Below are positions 54,546 to 64,000 of a stretch of 64,000 bases of DNA, in pieces. Made by a program: the position numbers and the translations under genes. Positions within the stretch are counted from its first letter, which is position 1, and the number at the start of each line of letters is the position of its first letter. The notes beneath the pieces were generated by a model. That model searched no databases. It had not been told where the DNA came from and saw nothing but the letters and a program-made list of their open reading frames with translations. Source of the DNA: Eledone cirrhosa (lineage: Eukaryota; Mollusca; Cephalopoda; Octopoda; Eledonidae); the NCBI GenBank assembly GCA_964016885.1, contig OZ024743.1, forward strand, positions 165,091,732 through 165,155,731, given 5' to 3'.

Positions 54546-54684
54546 GTACCAGTAATACACTGGGTAATTACTGGCCTTGTGCAAAAAAGTAGAAACAAAT
54601 ATATATATTTTTTAATGCTAATTTATTAATAATTGTTTCTACTTTAGGCACAAGGCCAGCAATTACCCAGTGCATTACTGGTAC
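54546..54684. repeat. About 53-bp inverted repeat of SINE ends
   Basis: 54546-54598 and 54633-54684 are near-perfect reverse complements (start GTACCAGTAATACACTGGGT, end ACCCAGTGCATTACTGGTAC), separated by about 34 A/T-rich bases. The right arm continues into a fuller SINE. Confidence 0.8.
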
Positions 54685-54822
54685 TTTATTTTATCGACCC
54701 CGTAAGGATGAAAGGCAAAGTCAACCTCGGCCGGATTTGAACTCAGACCGCAAAGGGACGTAACTATGCTGGAAAGCATGGCGTCCGACCCTCTACTGAT
54801 ACTGCCAATCCACCGCCCTAAT
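54640..54822 (-). repeat. tRNA-derived SINE (cephalopod type)
   Basis: TTTATCGACCCCGTAAGGATGAAAGGCAAAGTC, then CCGGATTTGAACTCAGA (reverse box B) and GGCGTCCGACCCTCTACTGA. On the minus strand this is a tRNA-headed SINE with the RYGACCCC-type body common in cephalopods. The A-box end (near 54822) is decayed. Confidence 0.75.
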
Positions 54823-55689
54823 TTATTAATAATGATATACTGTATTTGCTGGCCAATCGGACGCCCCTTTGCATATTATATTATTATTATATTTTACCGT
54901 TTATAGGCATGTTTATGGACTATGTTCAATATTTGTGGTTTTTCACTCCTCACGGGTACTCTAGGAACATAACCCACGTGAATACCGGGGCATAACTGTG
55001 TGTGTGTATGTATGTATATATATATATATATTAGCAGAGGTACCTGTCAGGGTATTTTATAAAGGTTACAATATAGTTTGGCACATATACAAAATATTTG
55101 ACCAATGAAATATGATTGGTGTATTTTAACTTAATTAGGAATTATAACAGAATATTCATTGCCACTTGTTCAAAGCAAATTATCTAGATACAAATTATTA
55201 GTTTTGTCCAGTAGTGTTGTATTGAATACTACTCCCTATTACAGTCAACATATTTAATGCATCACACCTAGATGAATCATTAAGAATGTTGTTAGTGAAA
55301 AGGGTATGACCCCAAAATACATTTGGATTTTTAAAATTTTTTTGCACAATCAGAACTTTTGAAATTCAACATGTAAAGGTTGGTTTGACAACCATAAATA
55401 AAATAAATTGAAATTTATAAATGAATGAAGCATTTACTTACTCATTTCTGTAATTCAGGAAAGTGTATTTTACACTGTAGCTTTCACTCACCTTTGCCTC
55501 TATGGCAGTAGGATTGTGTTTGAGAGAGATTTGTTTTCTATTTCTATTAGGTATACCAACAGTTATAGTGGCTCCCATGACATAAATACATACATACCTT
55601 TGTGTGTGTGAAAGGCAGTTAGCTATGATTTGAAATGGATTTTGCTAATATTTCTAGTAGATCGAGGTATCACATAGAGCCTTTTCTTT

Positions 55690-57750
55690 TTGCTTCATAC
55701 ATGATCTCACTAATACTACTTTATACAGCAGAAGTACCCAGGAATGCCTGCATATTCTTCCAAAGTAACATTATGCAGTAAAGTTGCAACTTCAGAATTC
55801 CTTACAAATTATATGACTAAGGAATTAGTATCTGTGTGTATTGTCACTGAATAAGGAATTACAATATTGCTCATTCCAAAGCCTCTGGATAAACAATATT
55901 CTTGGTTTTGCCCTGTGGTGCTACAATGAAGATACAATCAGGGTTTCCAACCTTTGTAGTACTGGCATAGAGCTGAGCATGTGAAAAGACAGGATCTGCC
56001 AGGTTCAACCCAACGATTTTCAATGATTGCCCTCAACATTTATTGATGGTCATGGCAAAACTGAGTCTGATAGGAAATTGAAGCCTTTGAAATTCAAATA
56101 GCAAATCAGTTGCCTTCAGAGTTATTCTGGGAATGAAACAATTGTCGCCAGCAAATTTTCCTGACAGTGATTGCAACTTCTAGGACATTGGGCATCATAT
56201 TTTTAATGATGAGACTTGTGCCATTGCAAAGTTTTGGAGGATCCAGATTATAAAGTAACATAACCAATGATCCAAGCTATCAAAACTGTTCAAAAATTCA
56301 ATTGGATAGTTTACAACCTGGTCTTGGGAAGTGGTTGTGTCAACTGGTTTGTAGTATCTTTTCTCTCCCGGTAACATGTCCAGCAGCCTTCTGTTGATTT
56401 CTTTCACATCAACATTTTTCGATGCTAAGATTGCTCATTTGCAGAGACATTTGGGATCACATTGTCTGATCTGAATGTTTGGAAACACTCAGGCAATCAG
56501 TTCTTGTTCTGTTTCAATGATATGGCCAAATGACAACTGAATCTGATTATTGGTGTCCTTTTCAAGTAGCCCATTTCCCAATTTAGTTGGATGGCAAACT
56601 CACTGACACCTTCATCACCAGTGCACTTGCACATTGGTTGTAATGCTCAGCCACTGAAAATGAGGTCAGAGACAGGATGTTTTCAGATAGGCATTGACCT
56701 GATTAGCTTAGGTCCCTCAGGAAATTATGGGCTGAGTCTGTCTGAAATCACCAGCAAGAACCACTGCAAGTGTTTTCTCTCAGATCCCTTATTGTCCGGT
56801 CCAAAGCTGCAATTGCTTGTTTGTGGCTCATGGTGGCTATATTCCAAATTATCATCTTGCATGTTTGCAGGAGCTTGCCTTGGGTGAGTTCTTGATGTCG
56901 CAAAAATATTGATCCTGTTGTGTAAGGTCTATAGGCAGCTTAAAAGTGGAGTGTACTGTTCTTCCTTCATCAAGAGGTGTTGCTGCAATGCCACCTGAAG
57001 CCATGACAAAGGCAATATATTGCTTTTGGTGAACTTTTGCAAGCAGGATGTTTATGAGGATTGTCTTACTTGTGCCAGTAGGAGCATCGATGAAGAAAAG
57101 TCCTCCCCTGTCATTTTGAATGTTTTCCATGATACTGTGGTAGGTGTATTTCTGGTCATCCACCAATCAAGGTTCATTTTCATCTACAAACTTATGCAAG
57201 GCTTGAATATCATAGTTTGTCTCTTGAAAAACTTCTTGTGCTACCTCCATTTCTTCAATTAGCTCTGGCATCCCGCAGTTAGATAATATGCTTATCATTG
57301 CCTGAACTCGATGGGACAGGACGCAGAGAATTTGATTGTAAATCCTGGGTGAACATTCCATATACATATTGCCATGTTGTCTTTGGGCTAAGTGTAGATA
57401 GTTGTCAGACATATTGATTTTGTATTCCTGCCAGAGTAGATGAGCTTTATCAATTCCACATGCTATGAGTATAGTAGGAAGCAACTGTCTTATTTGACTG
57501 GTTACTCGAGTGACTGCTGCTGCTTTTAGATTCTTCTTCCAATGTCCATTGTCATGCAGGAGTCCATGCTATTTAGATGCTTCTTGGTATGTTGTGCACA
57601 CTCTTCCTCCGAAGCACCGAGATCTTCAAATGACGTTGGTCCTTTAACACTATGTAGAAGTAGCCATAAATAAAAACAATCTCTGTTGTTGGTGTGGTCA
57701 TTATAAACATGCCCAATAGCATTACTTGCATTGACTTCATGACTTTCCAC
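55690..57750 (-). pseudogene. Helitron PIF1-like helicase part
   Basis: Superfamily 1 helicase that would unwind DNA during rolling-circle transposition. In pieces: LFFIDAPTGTSKTILINILL near 57090 is the Walker A region with G-K-T changed to S-K-T. YIAFVMASGGIAATPLDEGR and TVHSTFKLPI follow. A region with INRRLLDMLPGEKRYY and YPIEFLNS lies at 56195-56407, the C-terminal helicase part. LSFAMTINK-type sequence near 56050 and an ALSRV-like end near 55970 are decayed. Several stops and frameshifts. Confidence 0.75.
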
Positions 57751-60110
57751 TAAATGACCCTGCCTCTTTTGATTCCAGGTCTTACAATTGGTCCAGGTGT
57801 AGTATGTTGGGAGTCAACATATAAGAGGGATCAAACAAATTCATCATTCTGGCAGAGTTTTAAAAAAGCAGTTAGAGAAGTGTCAGGTGGTGCTTGTGCC
57901 AAGTGATGAGCAGTGGTCTCAGTGAAGTACACTCTCTGTCCATTTTCTAGATGGACTGCGAAGTTGACGACTGTTGGATGGCATTGGTGGATATCAAATC
58001 CAAAGATCTGCCAGATAACTTCATTGTTGGAGATGTATCAACCTGTCTGATACTGTTTGACCTCATCCAGCCCACCATCATTGAGTTCCTTGTCACTGCC
58101 CTTGTTGATATATTTTGTGACATATAGGATTGCCTTGACAGAGCTGCAATACTCAACATTGATATGAGCTTTTAGAGATTTACACAACAATTTGTTGTGT
58201 GGGACTATCCACTGATTGTCTATGGTCAACTCCTCTCCTCCAATTGTTAGGCTTGCAGTATAGTCTCCATGTTCTGGACTACACTTATGATAAATGGGGT
58301 ATCCATTATTGTCAGTCTGAGTTTCCCGAATAAAGGTTCTAGGATAATGTTTGCTGCATTTTTGATCTTTCATGCAGGGAGAGGCTGGATTGATGACTTC
58401 ACATGGACCATGAATAAATTTGGACTTGATGGTTTCAAACAGCTCTGGATCACCACCTTTATCAGGCAACTCTGCTGAAATGATCTTATCAACATCATCT
58501 GGTCTTATCTTCTCCTTGCACCAGATTAGTGTGTGAGAGTGAGGAAGACCTCTCTTCTGCCACTCAATAGTGGTCATCCAAGCACTAAGTTCACCAAAGA
58601 ATCTTCCTTCTTTTAGGAGCCAGAGGAGTGTGTTTTGCTTTTCATGGAAAACCCAACCTATGAGGTCATGTCGATCCTTTGATTTTTGATTTTGAAATAA
58701 TTCATTTGATATTTCTGTCCAATTTGAAGAGATTCTGCCAACCAAATTTACTGACATAGGCCATTGTATCCTGCATACGTTCATGCATTTAACGTGGTCC
58801 TCTCGTAAAGCTTGATGACAGTATGACTATCTGGCCAATATTTCTTGGGTCAACATCAGAATTGATGGCATCACTAAGTTGGATGTAGTTATCTGCCCTC
58901 AACTTACTTTGATTCCCTCACAGGAAACCCAATCTGTTTCAATTTTGGCATACATGTCCACCATGAACTGGCTGGTTACTTCTTTGAATCGCAGAACTTG
59001 GTTGAAGTGATCTCGTACCATGAAATGATAATCATAGAATTCTTTGCAGCTGATTGATCGGCCAGTCTCTTGTCCCGTTCCTGGGCTGATCTGCCGTAGC
59101 TGAAAATGATATCCATCTTGACCATTCCAAAAGATGAGCGGATATTGGAGTGAATCATAAGCTCTATGAGTTTCACATATTCACTCTAAATGTCCACTTC
59201 ATTTTTACAAAACAATGTCACGTCGTTCATGCTGTTCATCAACCATTATGATTGCAACTTCATCAGTGACAGGTGCATTGAATCTGCATTCATGTTCTAA
59301 AGCTGGGCATTTGTCTGCTCTGATGATGATGATTTTACAATCCCTGCTGTTGTTCATATGCTCTAGTGCATATTTAAATGTACTGACGTATATGTGATGT
59401 TGGTGAAGCACTTCTTATAACTTCATGACTATGTAGAACTGCAATCCACCATGGACATTGGTACATCTCTGTTGTGCCTCTGTTTCATTTCCACCCATGA
59501 AGTAAACCTGCACAAATGACAGAAGGCCACCCATTAAGTGGAAGCACTATTCCTGAATTTTTAAAGTTGTCTAGAATCTAAAGTCGGTCACATTCCTGTC
59601 AGTTCCAAAAGATGTTATTTGAAAGGCAGAATTATGTTTTAGGGTGTATTTATTGAAGTGTCGTGCTTCCGGTGTATGCTGGTGGAGCAAATTCTTCAGA
59701 AATTCAGGAGGCTCTTTTATTGTTTTAAGGTTGATTTTGCCTTTTGAGCAGCATAGACTTGGTGTTTCTGCTGCCCACTTCTTGGCACTACAATGCTAGC
59801 AGCATTTGTTCATTTTTCCAATGTTGATTTGTGGATTGCTGCTGTAGTCCTTTTGGGGGTTGTAAGAAAAGGCACCAATCAGCCAGTTCATTTTCAGTAT
59901 TTCTTCTAATTTGCTGCTGTTCCTCAATTTGTTGTTTTTGTGAAGCAGCAGTCCTTTGTCAAATTTCATCCAAATGGTACTGTCTGTCCACTACTAATTC
60001 CTGTATTCATACTAAAGCTGTTTGGGCTCTGTTAGCAGCTAGATGGGCTTGTCGAGCTTCTTCACTTTCTTCAGATCACTGTTCTTTCTAGCTCTTGGCC
60101 ACATATGTTG
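57751..60110 (-). pseudogene. Helitron Rep (HUH-type initiator) part
   Basis: An N-terminal finger-like CSAKKWAAETPSLCC (near 59770) and EPPEFLKNLL come first. RADKCPALEHECRFNAPVTDEVAII (in part, near 59270) follows. The initiator is at 58784-58038: KRGLPHSHTLIW holds the H-x-H motif, followed by HGPCEVINPASPCM and CSKHYPRTF. The tyrosine motif ILYVTKYINKGSDK keeps both Tyr residues. The 248-codon frame is intact, but its ends are broken by stops. In an active Helitron this and the helicase form one protein. Confidence 0.8.
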
Positions 60111-60735
60111 ATGTCCCAGGGTTTTGTTTGTAATGCATATATCATCTGCTTACGTTGAGTTTAGAGAGAGGAAAAGTTGAAGAATGCCGACACACACATA
60201 TGTCTGTCTCTAACTTAAGAACGCAGACACAGACAAATACACACATATACATAAATATATATATATGTCTCTAAATTAAGAACGCCGACATACACATGCA
60301 CACGCACACAGTCCCATTACCACTTGAGAGAGAAGTAATGTTAGCCAAAGAAGAAAGGGGAGAGTTAAGATGTGAGTAAAGAATAAATAATAAAAATTAG
60401 ACCTCAGTTTGTTTCCCTTCCCATCCCAAATTTATTGAACGCAGCTCAATCACATTTTTTTTTTCTTTATTTTTCTCCACCAATCCCCCTCACTCTCTCG
60501 TCATGTCTCTCTTCTTTCTTTCTCTTTTTCTCTCATCCCCCTCACTCTCTCTCTTCTCTACAGAATGGAGAAACAAATCAAAATGGATGACTTCTTTCGA
60601 TATTCATAAGGAAATATTTACAATTGAATTTAAATGAATTCCTTGCTTCGTATAGCAAAAATATTGTTACCATAACTAGTTTTTGTGTTTTAGGAATACA
60701 CACAGAATCGAAAACTTGCATTTATATATATAGGA

Positions 60736-61351
60736 TTGTGAGGGCTGGCATTATGCTATGTTGGTGAAGATCCAGCCAACAGCATAAGTGGCCTTTCTTA
60801 TCTCTGTGTCGCCACTTCCACTAGCACTCCCTAACAGCTATCCTCGTACCCCTCCCAAGCCCCGCCACTAGCACCCCTTAGCAGCTAACCTCATTATCAC
60901 TACACACCTCCACTCCATCCATGCCCCTTCTTGTATTCATCCCTTAGCTGCTATCTTCCCCTACTATTGCACCCTAGTAGCTACTCTCTACACTCCACTC
61001 ATGCCTCTTCTACTATCAGTCCTTAGCTATTCTCTCCATCATTAGACATCCTGTTTCCAGCACTGGAGAGTGCCACCCCAGTCACCTCAGTGTTCTTATC
61101 TCCATGGAAAAAATACTGTACTGGATGTATGTGCATGGCCACCAGCATATCACAATGATTGCATAACTGTGCTTATGATTGCGTAAGCAACTGATGAAGT
61201 CACATTCATAACCATGTAACAGAAATATATATCATGCAATAAACAATTATGGTGATTTAATCCTGTCTGGACTACCATTATTTGATATATATATATACAT
61301 ACATACATATATATATATATATAGTAATAATAATAAATATATATATATATA
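60736..61351. other. No gene seen
   Basis: C/T-rich stretch with repeated CCACTAGCACYCC phrases (60810-60900), then A/T-rich DNA and (TA)n runs to 61350. Confidence 0.4.
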
Positions 61352-62190
61352 CAAGGTGCGGACGATATTGTTCGCAATTTTCAACTGCTAATTTTATGCA
61401 AATTTATTTTACTTCCGTTGTCACTCTTGTCTTCATAAAAACAGTGACTATATTTCCATTATTTATTTTCAGAATAATTGATTATGAATAATTTTGAACC
61501 TCCAAATTTGTGGAAGAGACACTGAGTTCTTCTTGGAATCCGCGCCGGGAGGACAAATAAGACCAGAAGATCAACTCCCAGAAGAACAGGTGGCTCGCTG
61601 TCTCATCCAAAGATGTGCCCAGAATCATGCAAACAAAGTTTGCAGCGACAACATTGGTCTTAGGTGTCGTCAGCAGTCAAGGTGACGTCATGCCACCTCA
61701 CTTCTTCCCTGAGGGCCTCAAGCTGAACACCGATGGCTACATCCGCGTTCTGAGCGAGGTAGTAAAGCCCTGGATCGACCAGGTAGCTTCAGGTAGGCCG
61801 TATGTGTGGCAGCAAGACTCAGCGCCCTGCCATACCAGCCGAAAGACCCAAGCCTGGCTGTCAGAGAACTTCGTCGACCACACTTCACCTGACATCTGGC
61901 CTCCCAGCTCGCCTGACTGCAACCCCCTCGACTTCTTTGTGTGGGGTGCAGTAGAACGAGACACCAACAGATCTAGCTGCAATACGAAAGACGATCTAAA
62001 GGCCAGGATCACAAGTGCCTTTAGGGGCCTAAGTCAGGGGACAGTGACGAAGACCTGTAGCCGGTTCCGAGGCTGCCTTGAGGCCGTCATCAAAGCCAAT
62101 GGCGGGTTTATCGAGTGAGATCAAAAGAACAAGTCATGAAGACCAACTGACCAAAGTTTGATAAATAAATCTTAAATCGTCCGCACCCTG
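61352..62190 (+). mobile_element. Tc1/mariner-type element, internally deleted
   Basis: The ends CAAGGTGCGGACGAT and, inverted, CAGGGTGCGGACGAT at 62190 match at 14 of 15 positions, each next to TA. At 839 bp it is shorter than the usual 1.3 kb. It sits at the end of a (TA)n run. Confidence 0.85.
61615..62118 (+). pseudogene. mariner-type transposase, N-terminally deleted
   Basis: 167 codons. After VVSSQGDVMPPHFFPEGLKL and GYIRVLSEVVKPWI comes the second catalytic Asp in YVWQQDSAPCHTS. The third lies in SSPDCNPLDFFVWGAVE, 37 residues later if the Asp of PLD is taken (DD37D, as in maT-like groups). The DNA-binding domain and the first Asp are absent. The start ATG may be fortuitous. It cannot be active; any mobility would need enzyme from a full-length copy. 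Confidence 0.8.
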
Positions 62191-62195
62191 TATAT

Positions 62196-62570
62196 ATCAT
62201 CATCATCATCATTTAATGTCTATCTTCCACGCTAGCATGGGTTAGATGGGAATTGTCCCACTTGAGGCAAGATTGGTCGGGTGACCGTGTCTCGCTTGTA
62301 TAGGACTGTCTGGCAGGTTTTCTACGGCTGGATGCCCTTCCTAACACCAACCACATTTACAGTGTGGACTGGGAGCTTTTTACCGTGTTACCTACACGGC
62401 CACATTACAGCGTGGACTGTGTGTTTTTTTGTCATGACACCTACACGACCTATTTATTTTGGACTGGATATTGTGGTACCAACATAACTTTACAAAGAAA
62501 GGGTTGTGTTGGTGGGAGTGGGAGGATGGAGTAGGGGTAGTGGGTTGGGGTGTATATTTGGTTAAGAGGT
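62196..62570 (-). repeat. 3' UTR and (ATG)n tail of RTE-like LINE
   Basis: CATCATCATCATCATTTAATGTC, CACGCTAGCATGGG, GGATGCCCTTCCTAACACCAACCAC and three ACAGTGTGGACTGRG-type units, as in 33495-33760. It starts 5 bases after the mariner element. Confidence 0.8.
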
Positions 62571-64000
62571 GCCTACTGACTGTAGGTTTCGCTTTGCACA
62601 TAGGCAAGGTGGGTCTTCTGTATTACTGCATGGCACCAAAGATTTTGGTCCAGTGACATTGTCTTAGAGAGGTGTAAGTGTGTAAGGTCGGAATTTATCA
62701 AATCGTCCCAGGTTTTTCTGGGTCTATCTACTTCGTAACTTCCATCAATTTTGATCGCCCTGCACTTTTTTATACAGCTGTCGTCTTTAATGCGTATCAC
62801 GTTACCATACCAACGTAGTCTTCTCTCAACTAAACAGCATCTGATACCTCTTATTCCTAATTTCTCACTTAGTTCGTGTATGTTTTGCCGTTCGCGTATA
62901 TTACTATTACACATCCAACAGAGCATGCATGCTTCGTTCCTTTCCAGTCTACGCAGGTCCTCTGCTCACAATGCCCATGTCTCACTGCCATGTAACATTG
63001 CTGTTCGTATACAAGCATCATACAATCTGCCTTTCATTTTTAGAGAAAAACCTTTTGTGGCCAACAGCGGTATAAGCTCTCTGAACCTTTACCATCCTGT
63101 TCTGACTCTGGCTACTGTACTTTCAGAGCACCCTCCACCACTGCTGATTTTGTCACCCAGGTAACGGAAAGTGTCCACTATTTCTATAGAACCATCTGGG
63201 CAATAGAAGGAGATAGTATCCTGTGGGTACTTGTTACTTATTGCACCTGGGCATCGGCCACATATACAATCTACGTTCTTAGATCGTTTACCTGTGATCC
63301 CACTACACCTTTTATGTACCCATAGTTTGCATTTGGGACATAAAATGGAATTTCTACCTACTCCTTTCCTACACACTGAGCATGGCCATTTCCCAAAGGG
63401 CACCTGTGCACTATTTTCCTTTCTACATACTAGAACTTTAGTCTTAGACAAGTTAACTTTAAGGCCTTTTGATTCTAGGCCATGCTTCCATGTTTGGAAT
63501 TTTTTCTTCTCTAGTTCGGCCATAGATTCAACTATGAGAGTTAGATCATCTGTGTATAGGAGTTCCCATGGGCAGCCGGTCTTAAACTCCTCTGTTATAG
63601 CCTGAAGGGCAATAATAAATAGGAGGGGGCTAAAGACAGAGCCTTGATGAACACCAACTTTTACGCTAAATTCTTCACTATATTCATTGTTAATTCTAAC
63701 CTTGCTGACTGTTTTTTATACATGGCTTGTATAGCTCTTACAAGCCATTCATCTACACCTAGTTTTCTAAGAGCCCACCAGATAATGGAACGGGAGACTC
63801 TATCAAAGGCTTTCTCCAAGTCAACAAAAGCTAAGTAGAGGGGTTTACTTTTAGCTAGGTACTTCTCCTGTAGTTGTCATACAAGGAAAAGAGCATCTGT
63901 GGTACTTTTACCTGACACAAACCCAAACTGCATTTCATCTAGATCAATTCGATCTCTGATTAGTTATGCTATAACTCTTTCTGTGACCTTCATGACCTGG
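62571..64000 (-). pseudogene. RTE-like LINE reverse transcriptase with PHD-type finger (runs off window)
   Basis: Close relative of 34041-36055. From the window edge the RT palm reads down to ELLYTDDLTLIVESM (catalytic YTDD near 63550). A 144-codon frame (63523-63089) carries a complete C4HC3 finger at 63251-63382: CSVC, LCPKCKLWVHKRC, then ICGRC, with the His kept. FRYLGDKISSGGG follows. A frameshift near 63090 and a stop near 62965 separate the C-terminal piece (62926-62573: MLCWMCNSNIRERQNIHEL, RRLRWYGNVIRI). Inactive copy. Confidence 0.85.

Larger units (their letters stand above)
54386..54989. mobile_element. Tigger/pogo-like MITE with SINEs inserted
   Basis: The left end TAGTGAACCCCTGGCATTTGC and the right end (minus strand) CAGTTATGCCCCGGTATTCACG form imperfect inverted repeats. 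Internal AAACCCCCGCATATTCGCGG is typical of such elements. No transposase frame. Two SINE pieces interrupt it. Confidence 0.45.
55031..60735 (-). mobile_element. Helitron (proposed limits)
   Basis: Contains a broken Rep/helicase gene (next entries). The minus strand starts TCCTATATATATAA after an A at 60736. It could end CTAA before T at 55031, preceded by the short palindrome-like CAGGTACCTCTG. Helitrons typically run from 5' TC to 3' CTRR between A and T, with a hairpin near the 3' end. Limits are inference; the coding part is secure. Confidence 0.4.

Noticed and set aside
61350..61491. Small frames with YIYIY runs
   Set aside because: Translations of (TA)n sequence.

Overview
This is a metazoan nuclear window with no bacterial-type operons. 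It is most consistent with a cephalopod mollusc, probably an octopus. The basis is recalled, not searched: the dispersed tails ending in ATGATG runs, the tRNA-derived SINEs and the Ty3-type gag with a C-W-Y-H zinc knuckle all look like cephalopod repeats. Almost everything is transposon-derived and mostly broken. The one likely host gene is the 3' part of a coiled-coil gene on the minus strand, with six exons between 40720 and 51410.

Region 1-17802 is a set of nested retrotransposons. A 5'-truncated non-LTR tail (3671-3790 and 17609-17802) is split by Ty3 element E (minus, 3791-17608, AGCG target duplication). E carries a plus-strand solo LTR (4034-4436) and is split by Ty3 element B (minus, 7643-16129, TCCT target duplication). 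B is split by Ty3 element C (plus, from 7662), whose 3' end is fused tail-to-tail to B near 12142. Bases 1-3670 are a near-identical second copy (about 99.6 percent by eye) of 12651-16320. That copy includes flanking E sequence, so a block of DNA was duplicated; it is not a second independent insertion.

Region 17803-28112 is an old Ty3-like remnant J (minus). It is split by a nearly full-length Ty3 element G (plus, 19767-26646, AATC target duplication). G is itself split by H (20997-22969, AACT target duplication), an LTR element with no recognisable gag or pol and an unusual primer-binding region.

Region 28113-40700 holds a decayed plus-strand non-LTR element resembling R2-type elements (28870-30590), RTE-like LINE pieces, a 5'-truncated RTE-like LINE with a PHD-type finger (33495-36055, minus) and SINEs.

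Region 40720-51410 is the host gene. Its introns carry LINE tails, a minisatellite and a hAT element with perfect 8-bp target duplications. Region 51535-64000 holds LINE endonuclease and reverse-transcriptase pieces, a MITE with a SINE palindrome, a broken Helitron (about 55031-60735), a deleted mariner-type element (61352-62190) and a further RTE-like LINE running off the window.

No transposon gene here looks intact. Activity would have to come from other copies, with H and the MITE mobilised in trans. Coordinates of decayed copies are approximate, and family names rest on motif recognition without a database search.
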